From: Lachnospiraceae bacterium | GTDB taxonomy: Bacteria > Bacillota > Clostridia > Lachnospirales > Lachnospiraceae | Direction of reading: 5' to 3' | Assembly (NCBI GenBank): GCA_017513005.1 | Contig: JAFWDM010000130.1 | Span: 1-47,361 of the forward strand | Length of the DNA: 47,361 bases | Shown: positions 33,340 through 40,662 of the stretch, piece by piece | Numbering within the stretch: the stretch's first letter is position 1 | Layout: each line of letters starts with the position of its first letter | The notes under the pieces: generated by a model | The model's input: only the letters and a program-made list of their open reading frames with translations | Database searches by the model: none | What the model was told of the DNA's origin: nothing | Translations under genes and position numbers: made by a program

Positions 33340-35052
33340 TCACCGCACCCGCAGTCCGCGGAAGCGGCTGAGCATGGCACAGATCTCCGCCTTGCGGGGA
33401 GAAGCATATCCCATGCGGACATAGCTTCCCTCTGCCACAGCGCCGGGTCCCTTTTCCAAGAGGAGACCTGCCAGACGATCCGCGATCTCCTCCAGCGTGC
33501 ATCTGCCGTCCATCAGATGCCTCCCGGCGTACAGAAGGCACTGGGCCAGGCATGCACTCTGTTCCGGGTCGATCAGCTGCTCTACATAGCGCAGGTCGAC
33601 CATCCTTCGGTCGATCAGAAATCCATCGCGCCCCGTCGTCTTTATCTTGATGCGGTCAGACGAAAACAGGCGGTCCGCCAGAAGGACACGGCGGGGCAGG
33701 AGCTTTCCTCCGTCCTTAATTTCTTCTTTTCCCTGTGCAGCAGCGGGAAAAAATGCCTCAGCCGCTGCCCTGGCCCGGGCCGTGATATCCAGCGGGCGGT
33801 ACTCATCCATCTGCAGGATGCAGTCGGCGGGGACGAACCAGGCCCCGCTGGACCCCAGCGCCAGGATCGTGCTGATCCCGTTTTTTTCATACAGGAGCCT
33901 GGCGCGGTCGATAAAAGGCGTGATCGGCTCCTTGTCCGGGGCGATCACCGCCTGCATGAGGGCGTCGCGCACCATAAAATTGGTCGCGCTGGTATCCTCA
34001 TCGATCAAAAGCACTTTTGCTCCCGCCTCCGCCGCCTCCACGACCGCAGCCGCCTGGGAGGTACTGCCGCTCGCGTTCTCCGAGCTGAACCGGACCGTGT
34101 CTTTGCCGTCGGGCAGGTTGGAGATGAAGAGGCTGATGTCATCGCAGACGATACTGCGGCCGTCCTCTGCCCTGATCTTCATAGCCGTGTCATCCGTGAT
34201 GACGTACTCTCTGCCGTCCCCGGCAATATGGTTGTATACGCCGCGCTCCAGCGCCTGCAGAAGCGTGGATTTGCCGTGGTAACCGCCGCCGGCGATCAGG
34301 GTGATGCCCCGCCGGATGCCCATCCCTGTCATCTTCCCCGCATGCGGAAGGTCCAGCTCCACCCGCAGACTCTCCGGCGAGCAGAAGGGGACAGCATCCC
34401 GCATAGGCAGGTCCGAAACGCCACTCGCCCGGGGGAGCACTGCTCCGTCCGCCACAAAGGCGCACAGCCCCAGCCGGTCCAGTTCCCCGCGGATCCGGGC
34501 CTGATCATCCGCCAGATCGATCGCAAGCTTCAGTTTCCTTTGGTCCAGGCTGCGGTAATACAGGGCATTTCGCACGCAGGCAGGCACAAACTCAAAGAGG
34601 ATCTTCTCCAGCTCCCCCGCATTGATCGTGCGCCCGTTTGCCGGAAATCCTATCTCCAGTCGGAAGGTGACCTCTCCGCTCCCATCGATCTGACAGGCGC
34701 TGCGCGGGATCACCTCCTGCCCGGGCCGGCTCACGCCGATCAGGCCGCTCTTACCTGACCCCCTCGCTTTTTTGCTGTATTTTTCCGCCTCAATCCCGAA
34801 CAGACGAAGCAGATGATCCTCCAGCGCTGTGCGCCGGTGCGCGGATTCCAGAAAAGCCGCAGGAAAGGCAGCCTGCGTCGGCCTGATCCCGATACTGACG
34901 GAGGAAGGCGCCGCAAAGGGGTCGCCCTGCACATGATCTATATGGAGCGTATACTCCCCGAAGGAATAGCTGCCCCGCAGTTCTTTGTAGGCCGGATACC
35001 CCCTGTGATCAATCGCGCGCAGATGGGCGCGCAGGTCGGACTGATTTTTCAT
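33340..35052 (-). CDS. ABC-class ATPase of the COG3044 (ABC_ATPase) family
   Basis: Predicted soluble ATPase of about 570 residues from the ATG at 35052 (MKNQSDLRAHLRAIDHRGY). GGAAGGAG lies about 11 bases upstream, a slightly long spacer. The family's distinctive motifs are present: Walker A GGGYHGKSTLL at about residue 255, SGSTSQAA as signature-like motif and Walker B LLIDEDTSATNFM near residue 345. There is no membrane segment or transporter partner. The family is widespread but its role is poorly known; a trypanosome relative takes part in RNA editing, which suggests nucleic-acid binding. The two halves flanking the ATPase core carry conserved family sequence of normal length. Confidence 0.88.
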   Translation of the reverse strand: MKNQSDLRAHLRAIDHRGYPAYKELRGSYSFGEYTLHIDHVQGDPFAAPSSVSIGIRPTQAAFPAAFLESAHRRTALEDHLLRLFGIEAEKYSKKARGSGKSGLIGVSRPGQEVIPRSACQIDGSGEVTFRLEIGFPANGRTINAGELEKILFEFVPACVRNALYYRSLDQRKLKLAIDLADDQARIRGELDRLGLCAFVADGAVLPRASGVSDLPMRDAVPFCSPESLRVELDLPHAGKMTGMGIRRGITLIAGGGYHGKSTLLQALERGVYNHIAGDGREYVITDDTAMKIRAEDGRSIVCDDISLFISNLPDGKDTVRFSSENASGSTSQAAAVVEAAEAGAKVLLIDEDTSATNFMVRDALMQAVIAPDKEPITPFIDRARLLYEKNGISTILALGSSGAWFVPADCILQMDEYRPLDITARARAAAEAFFPAAAQGKEEIKDGGKLLPRRVLLADRLFSSDRIKIKTTGRDGFLIDRRMVDLRYVEQLIDPEQSACLAQCLLYAGRHLMDGRCTLEEIADRLAGLLLEKGPGAVAEGSYVRMGYASPRKAEICAMLSRFRGLRVR

Positions 35053-35255
35053 GTAAAAAGATTCTCCTTCCGGAAGCATTAAAACCCATTGCAGATATCT
35101 CTGCCCCTGCACTGGCATGCAGGCCCTGCTTATGGTATCATTATTCCAGCATGAATGAAAGTTCTGTTTCATATGTATTATCTTTTTTAAAAACACCTTT
35201 TAAAAAAAGCACTTAAAACATTCATTTGAAAAATCACAAAGAAGGAGGATTTCAG

Positions 35256-35738
35256 ATGTCAGACATTCTCGTAGCTTATTTCTCCGCAACGGGCACAACA
35301 GCAAAAACAGCAAAGGAGCTTGCCGAAGCAGAGGGAGCAGACCTGTATGAGATCATCCCCGCGCAGGCTTATACAGCTGCCGATCTCGACTGGAATGACA
35401 AAAAATCCCGCAGCACCCTGGAGATGAATGATCTCGGCTGCAGGCCTGCGATCGCGAACGCTGTCGAAAATATGGCACAGTACCACACTATCTTTGTGGG
35501 ATTCCCGATCTGGTGGGGCCGCGAACCCAGCATCGTGGACACCTTTCTCGAATCCTATGATTTTGCCGGAAAGATCATCATCCCCTTCTGCACCAGCGGC
35601 GGCAGCGGGATCGGCTTCACCGGCGACAGGATCAACGATCTGCTCCACCGCAAGGCCAAAGTCTCCGTCGGCAAGCGCGTCGGCGGCAGCTTTTCCGCAA
35701 AGGACCTCAAGGTCTGGGCAGACGGCCTGGACCTGTAA
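35256..35738 (+). CDS. Flavodoxin-like FMN protein
   Basis: Small electron carrier or reductase of 160 residues. The start at 35256 ([22 protein letters not shown]) has AGGAGG seven bases upstream. FSATGTT (residues 9-15) is the FMN phosphate loop, [15 protein letters not shown] contains the flavin-stacking aromatic residues, and [11 protein letters not shown] is the third loop of the Flavodoxin_4 family. Members are common in Clostridia and are thought to act in low-potential redox reactions or quinone reduction. It is transcribed alone, and a strong terminator at 35919-35950 follows about 180 bases downstream. Confidence 0.93.
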   Translation: MSDILVAYFSATGTTAKTAKELAEAEGADLYEIIPAQAYTAADLDWNDKKSRSTLEMNDLGCRPAIANAVENMAQYHTIFVGFPIWWGREPSIVDTFLESYDFAGKIIIPFCTSGGSGIGFTGDRINDLLHRKAKVSVGKRVGGSFSAKDLKVWADGLDL

Positions 35739-36042
35739 GGCTAAGGAGACAGTCCGCAGAACCTGTTTAAAGCTCTGACGGAGACAGTTTCACTGCCACG
35801 ACGCTCTGCCGCGATCCATGCTCTGCAGGTCGCAGCGCAGTTCATGGCAGCGCCCCGATGAGACGCTGTAAATGGCGGCACTGTAAATACCGGCGCAGAA
35901 AAATGCCGGCACTGTGAAAAGGACCCGGGAAGAATCCCGGGTCCTTATTTGTGAAAATGGATCTCCTGTGCCGGTCTGCCCTGCATATCCGCAAAGAAGA
36001 GGCAGCTGTATTTGTATCGCCGCCTGATCCTGATGGCCGATC
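35739..36042. other. Convergent intergenic region
   Basis: About 300 bases between the flavodoxin gene and the convergent VWA lipoprotein gene. It contains a terminator (35919-35950) and short repeats of GGCACTGT(A/G)AA around 35876-35919. No gene is seen. Confidence 0.6.
35919..35950 (+). terminator. Terminator after the flavodoxin gene
   Basis: AAGGACCCGGG (35919-35929) pairs perfectly with CCCGGGTCCTT (35936-35946) around a six-base loop, followed by ATTT. It may also serve the convergent VWA gene. Confidence 0.85.
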
Positions 36043-37758
36043 CTACATCTCCACGGAGAAGAGGTTGCGCAGGTGGTTTACGACGTCATCCGTATTGGCC
36101 TTGATGTTCGCCGCCTCATTGATCCCGGAGAGCTCCTCCAGCTCACTGGTATCGGAGAGGTTGTAGCCGATCGTATAGACGGGGATCCCCAGGCCCTCCA
36201 CGACCGGGGTGATCCTGGCGAGGTCATAGCCTTCATTCTGCTCGCCGTCGCTCAGGACAAAGAGCATCATTTTGGCATCCGGGACTTCCTGCTTCTTATC
36301 CAGGATCATCCGGGAGGCGACCAGGACAGCGTCATAGGTGGCGGTACTGCCCCTGGCGGTGAGTGCCTTTACCTCTCCGGAGAAATAGGCCCGCTGCTTT
36401 GCGTCAAACCGGTCGATCGGCAGATTGACGGTGACATCGTCCGAGTAGCTCACAAGGCCCACATAGTTGTCCTCACTGATGTAACTGGAGGAACTGACCA
36501 GTGATTCCTTGAGCGACCGCAGGGGACTTCCCTCCATGCTGCCGGAAGTATCGGCGACAAACACCGCAATGATAGGCTTGCCTCCGTTTTTGTTCTGCTT
36601 CCAGACGCGCTGCGCTGCCAGATAGCCGGCGCCGTCCAGCCCGGGATCCTCGCTCTCATATTCATCTCTGCGGTTGAAGCCCTTGTCTGTTGCCAGCTTC
36701 TGGCTGTCCTCGGAGAGACAGAACTGCGTGAACAGCTTCGCCGCCTCCTGTTTCTGTTTGCTCACATAGTCAAAAGTATAGACCGGATGGTCGTGCCGGA
36801 TGCCCGCAGGAATGTATACGTAGCTCTTGAGCTCCGGCTGATTGATGTAGGCCTGTTCCTCCATGACCATAGCGTTGATGATGCCCTTGGCTGCCTGGTT
36901 CCGGAGAACACCGGTCGTGTAGGCGACAGGCGGGGACTGTTTCTGATACTCCAGGAGCTTTTCGCTCGCCCTGTCGGAGAGAGGATCCGCCGCGTCAAAG
37001 CTGTGCAGCATTGTCGTCAGGATATTGAGCCCGGTCGCGGATGTATAGGGGTTCGTGTAGGCGAAAGTCAGGTCTCCGGCCAGGGTCGCCTCCAGCACGC
37101 TCCCGACCGTCGCGTCTCCGTATTTTTCCGTAAACGTATCGTAGACATCCTTTTTGATCAGCATGCCCGCCGTATTGCCCGCGACACGGTCGGCGAGCTC
37201 CACGACCCCGATCCCGCCGGCACGCAGCATCTCGCCGAGCGCATAACTGCTGGGAATATAGAGATCCGGTTTGTAACCACCGCCGGTCATGTAGGTGACG
37301 ACCTCTCCGGAAGCCATCTTCCGGACTGTCACGGAAACACGCTTTCCGTCCACCTCGGCGCCGGACTGATTAAACCGCTGCGCGACGACATTGAGCCAGT
37401 CGTCCGGCTGACTGCCCGTGAACTCCGAGGGAGCCGCGATCTCCAGGTCGATCTCCCCGGAGCCCTGCACCGTGATTGGAAACGTATCAATATCCGCGAG
37501 CGTATCCGCGACTGTGACTTCGTCGGAATAGATGTCCATCTCGGGACTCTCGACCTCATACTGGTGTACTCTGGTCAGAAGGGCGTCCAGTTCCGTCTGC
37601 GCATCCTCATAGCTCAGCTTCCTGCCGCCGGACTTCCCGCTTTCCGAAGAGCCGATACCGGCGGGACCGCTCCCGCCGCAGCCGGAAAGCATACACAGAG
37701 CCAGCACCAGTGTCATCACCAGCGCTGCGCAGCGGCCCGTCCACGAATCCTTTTTCAT
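36043..37758 (-). CDS. Lipoprotein fusing a solute-binding-like domain to a VWA domain
   Basis: A 571-residue lipoprotein. The signal peptide ends in a lipobox LSGC with lipidated C27, followed by a Gly/Ser linker. Residues about 80-370 resemble an extracellular solute-binding domain (DLYIPSSYALGEMLRAGG, TNPYTSATGLNIL). Residues 395-571 are a von Willebrand factor A domain with an intact MIDAS motif D403-T-S405-G-S407 and FVLSDGEQNEGYD. The fusion places a metal-dependent adhesion module outside the membrane. Neighbours upstream in the same direction encode a membrane coiled-coil protein (59-base gap) and a soluble coiled-coil protein, suggesting an envelope complex. The substrate or partner is unknown. 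Confidence 0.85.
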   Translation of the reverse strand: MKKDSWTGRCAALVMTLVLALCMLSGCGGSGPAGIGSSESGKSGGRKLSYEDAQTELDALLTRVHQYEVESPEMDIYSDEVTVADTLADIDTFPITVQGSGEIDLEIAAPSEFTGSQPDDWLNVVAQRFNQSGAEVDGKRVSVTVRKMASGEVVTYMTGGGYKPDLYIPSSYALGEMLRAGGIGVVELADRVAGNTAGMLIKKDVYDTFTEKYGDATVGSVLEATLAGDLTFAYTNPYTSATGLNILTTMLHSFDAADPLSDRASEKLLEYQKQSPPVAYTTGVLRNQAAKGIINAMVMEEQAYINQPELKSYVYIPAGIRHDHPVYTFDYVSKQKQEAAKLFTQFCLSEDSQKLATDKGFNRRDEYESEDPGLDGAGYLAAQRVWKQNKNGGKPIIAVFVADTSGSMEGSPLRSLKESLVSSSSYISEDNYVGLVSYSDDVTVNLPIDRFDAKQRAYFSGEVKALTARGSTATYDAVLVASRMILDKKQEVPDAKMMLFVLSDGEQNEGYDLARITPVVEGLGIPVYTIGYNLSDTSELEELSGINEAANIKANTDDVVNHLRNLFSVEM

Positions 37759-37792
37759 AAAATCTCATCCTCCTTTTCCCTGTTCGCAAAAC

Positions 37793-37813
37793 AGCAGGTG
37801 CCTGCTTTTCCAC
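37793..37813 (-). terminator. Short stem-loop between membrane coiled-coil and VWA genes
   Basis: On the minus strand AGCAGG and CCTGCT form a six-bp stem followed by GTTTTGCG. This is weak and may only partly terminate. Confidence 0.35.
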
Positions 37814-37817
37814 AGCT

Positions 37818-38591
37818 TTATCCGGGCATGGCCGAACTGCCGTGGATCGACTCCAGGATCGTGTCCCTGTAGATGTCCAGCATATCCAGAGAGCTCGTGT
37901 CATCCCCCTGACTGTTCAGAAAATCACTCAGGGAGATGAGGAATTCATTCACCTTGTCCAGTTTTTTGCTGCTGTCGCTGATGCATTCGGTAAAACGCTG
38001 CCGGATGCCTTCCTCCGCCTCCGGGCTGTCCACATCCACGGCAGACAGGTAGTTGATGACCTTTCGCATATTGCGGCAGATATACTGCTGGACCTGCCGG
38101 AGCACATCCTCCGTATCACGCAGGGTCTCCGCCCCGTTCATGGAGAGCAGGGTATCGAGCCTGTCCAGGCACTCGGTCATCTGGTCCATGACACCGACAC
38201 AGAGGCTGATATTCCCGCGGTACCTGTGCCACTCTCCCTCCGCCTGCTGCAGGAGGAGTTCCCGGATCTTTTCAGGATCCAGCGTCCCCTGCACAGAGAG
38301 GGTCGCCCGCGCCTTTCTGCCTGCATTCCTCGCCTCTCTGGAAAGCCTGTCCCCGGTATGCGGCTCCTCCTTCTTTTTCTGTGCGGAATCCCGAACCGCT
38401 TCCAGGATAAAGATCAGCAGCGTCAGGACTGCCATAAATACCAGTATGGTCGTCAGCGTCGCCGCCTGGCTGCGAAACCCGCTCACACCCTTTTCTATAA
38501 TGATCGCCTGCCTGTGCTGCTCGACCCATATCCTTGCAAAAGCCGCGATCAGTGTCAGCCCGACTGCCGCTATATTCCTGAGTTTCTTCAC
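37818..38591 (-). CDS. Membrane protein with cytoplasmic helical domain, unknown function
   Basis: Not recognised as a named family. The preferred start is GTG at 38591, 10 bases after AAGGAG, giving 257 residues. Two hydrophobic segments lie at residues 7-20 and about 46-65 (LTTILVFMAVLTLLIFIL), followed by a basic stretch and about 170 residues of predicted helix with coiled-coil character (DQMTECLDRLDTLL, KKLDKVNEFLISLSDFLN). An in-frame ATG at 38675 is possible but lies in Arg-rich sequence. It is encoded between a soluble coiled-coil gene and the VWA lipoprotein gene and may link the two sides of the membrane. Confidence 0.65.
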   Translation of the reverse strand: MKKLRNIAAVGLTLIAAFARIWVEQHRQAIIIEKGVSGFRSQAATLTTILVFMAVLTLLIFILEAVRDSAQKKKEEPHTGDRLSREARNAGRKARATLSVQGTLDPEKIRELLLQQAEGEWHRYRGNISLCVGVMDQMTECLDRLDTLLSMNGAETLRDTEDVLRQVQQYICRNMRKVINYLSAVDVDSPEAEEGIRQRFTECISDSSKKLDKVNEFLISLSDFLNSQGDDTSSLDMLDIYRDTILESIHGSSAMPG

Positions 38592-38687
38592 CGGTCTCAC
38601 GCTCCTTCTCTTTGTCAATTGCTGTCTTTTAAGACCCGCCCGCAAGTCCCGGATCCTGCCCGCAGGCCCCGGCAAACTTCCGGATAC

Positions 38688-39308
38688 TCAATATCCGCCG
38701 GTTCTTCGGGCCTTTTCGATCGTCTCCTTCACCCCGGCAGCTGCCTTTGACAGTCGTATCTGCGCAGCCTGGTCTGCCGCCCTCCCGGCCTCCGCAAGGG
38801 CGCTCTCCAGTTCCGCATACGCCGCCGCGAGGGTTCCCGCCTCCGCCTGCAGCTGCAGCACAAGCGCCCTGCTGACAGAAAGGCTCCGGAGCCTATCGGA
38901 ACCGACTCTGCCGGCAGCAGACCTGTGGAGCTTTTCAGGGACAGCCCCGTCCCCGGCAGAACTCTGCAGCCCTTCAGAGACCGCCCTCACGGAGCCCTCC
39001 GTGCGGCGCAGTACTTCCTGCAGGGCTTCCATCTTTTCCCCGAGAAGGATACTCTTCTGCTCCAGTTCCCGCATCGTCTTCAAAAAAACGCGGACCTTCA
39101 GCAGCAGCATCCCGGTCTGCGGCCCGTGCAGCCCGTGTGGATCCTCCTGCCCCCGCAGTCCGCCCCGGTCCTGCCGGACTACAGGTACCTGTACGGCCAG
39201 CGCCTGCTCCATCGCTTCCTGCAGGCCTGCGGCTTCCTTCTGCAGCCGGAGGCTTTCCTCCATGCTTTTTTTCACTTCCTGCAGATCTGTCTTCCTCCCT
39301 GCATACAT
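38688..39308 (-). CDS. Coiled-coil protein, unknown function
   Basis: A 206-residue, mostly helical, soluble protein without signal or membrane segment. Coiled-coil stretches lie at residues 8-40 and 75-115, and an Ala-rich helical C-terminus at 150-200 (LQLQAEAGTLAAAYAEL). A Gly/His-rich insert (residues 47-65) interrupts the first coil. The start at 39308 is the first ATG; a better ribosome binding site is not obvious, so the true start may be slightly downstream. It is the first gene of the leftward group with the membrane protein and VWA lipoprotein genes and is divergent from the zinc-ribbon gene. Confidence 0.55.
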   Translation of the reverse strand: MYAGRKTDLQEVKKSMEESLRLQKEAAGLQEAMEQALAVQVPVVRQDRGGLRGQEDPHGLHGPQTGMLLLKVRVFLKTMRELEQKSILLGEKMEALQEVLRRTEGSVRAVSEGLQSSAGDGAVPEKLHRSAAGRVGSDRLRSLSVSRALVLQLQAEAGTLAAAYAELESALAEAGRAADQAAQIRLSKAAAGVKETIEKARRTGGY

Positions 39309-39383
39309 ACTTTCCGTTGCTCTCTTTCTCGAAATGCTGAAAAAAATTATACGACAACATGGAGTCCGTTACAAGTGACGTTA

Positions 39384-39413
39384 TTGTTTCACGAACATCG
39401 CACATGGTATAAT
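39384..39413 (+). promoter_or_regulatory. Promoter of the zinc-ribbon/TPM operon
   Basis: TTGTTT (39384-39389) is followed after 18 bases by TATAAT (39408-39413) with an extended TGG element. The leader before the ATG at 39477 is about 57 bases. Confidence 0.7.
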
Positions 39414-39476
39414 AAAATCGTGTGCAGCCATCAGACAGCGGCTGCCGTGATCCCTTCTGAGAAAGGAGAAAAAAGC

Positions 39477-40583
39477 ATGAGCCAGATTGCAGAACAGAAA
39501 TGTCCCGCCTGCGGTGCGCCGCTTCGTTTTGACCCGGCGGCCGGAAAACTGGTGTGTGATTACTGCGGCACAGTCACAGAGCTGAAGGAAAAACCGGAGA
39601 CCGCATCCGGTTCAAAAGAAGAAAGCGCCCCCGAAGATGACTCCCTGGAGGGATTCGATTTCGCGAATATGACAGACCTGGTGACGGATCCCAATGCCAT
39701 GGACCTGCCCATCTATAACTGCGTCTCCTGTGGCGCGGAGGTCATCGCCCCTGCGGAACAGGTCGCGCTCACCTGCCCCTACTGCAGCAACAATATTGTC
39801 CTGACAGAGAAGGTCTCCGGAAAGCTCCGGCCTGACGGGATCATTCCCTTCAGGATCCGGGCAAAGGATCTTCCCTCTGCCGTCAACCGCTTTTATAAAG
39901 GAAAAAAGCTTCTTCCCCGTCACTTTTTCAGCGAGGCGACGATGGGAAAGGTCACAGGCGTCTATGTCCCCTTCTGGGTATTTAACGGGGACCTGTACGG
40001 CACCCTCACTTATGACGCCCAGACCACTTCCTCCACCCGCAGCGGCGATTACATTATCACGAAGACAGACTATTACAACCTGGTTCGCGAAGCTGCGCTC
40101 TCCTTTAAAGACCTCCCTGTCGACGCCAGCGGCAAGGTGGATGACCGTCTCATGGACTCCCTGGAGCCCTTCGACTCCGGCGAGACAAAGGAATTTGACA
40201 TGCGCTATCTGGCAGGCTTCACAGCTGACCGCTTTGACCAGAAAAAAGGCGAGATCGCAGAACGCGCCGAAAAGCGCATGAAAAACACTGCCTACGGGCT
40301 CGTAAATACCCGGGCTGCCGCCGGATACAGTTCGGTGACCAGCCGGGGCGGCAGACTCAAGGCCAGAATGGACGCAAAGTATATCCTCTTCCCGGTCTAC
40401 ATGTTCGACATCTCCCACGCAGGGAAAAATTACCACTTCGCTGTGAACGGACAGACCGGCAAGGTCGTCGGCGACCTGCCTACGGACAGCAGCGTGAGCA
40501 TGCTCTACTTCCTGAAGCGCTTCGGCCTCGTCTCCGGCGCCCTGATCGCTTATTCCGTTGCAAAGTATATGCTCGGTATGTAA
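39477..40583 (+). CDS. Double zinc-ribbon protein with C-terminal membrane helix
   Basis: A 368-residue protein starting at 39477, with AAAGGAG upstream. The first zinc ribbon (TFIIB-like) is CPACGAPL...CDYCG at residues 9-35; the second is CVSCGAEV...CPYCSNN at residues 81-104. About 230 residues of beta-rich unknown domain follow (IIPFRIRAKDLPSAVNRFYKGKK, GVYVPFWVFNG), and the C-terminal 20 residues form a membrane segment (VSGALIAYSVAKYML). Such proteins are common in Clostridia beside TPM and envelope-stress genes. It precedes the three-TPM gene by 76 bases in the same operon and probably tethers zinc ribbons to the inner face of the membrane. The molecular function is unknown. Confidence 0.8.
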   Translation: MSQIAEQKCPACGAPLRFDPAAGKLVCDYCGTVTELKEKPETASGSKEESAPEDDSLEGFDFANMTDLVTDPNAMDLPIYNCVSCGAEVIAPAEQVALTCPYCSNNIVLTEKVSGKLRPDGIIPFRIRAKDLPSAVNRFYKGKKLLPRHFFSEATMGKVTGVYVPFWVFNGDLYGTLTYDAQTTSSTRSGDYIITKTDYYNLVREAALSFKDLPVDASGKVDDRLMDSLEPFDSGETKEFDMRYLAGFTADRFDQKKGEIAERAEKRMKNTAYGLVNTRAAAGYSSVTSRGGRLKARMDAKYILFPVYMFDISHAGKNYHFAVNGQTGKVVGDLPTDSSVSMLYFLKRFGLVSGALIAYSVAKYMLGM

Positions 40584-40662
40584 GGACCGGGCACCTGGAA
40601 ATCTGACGGCATGAAATACGAAGGCGTCACCGTGCTCCGCCCCGGATCGGAGGATCTTTGTG

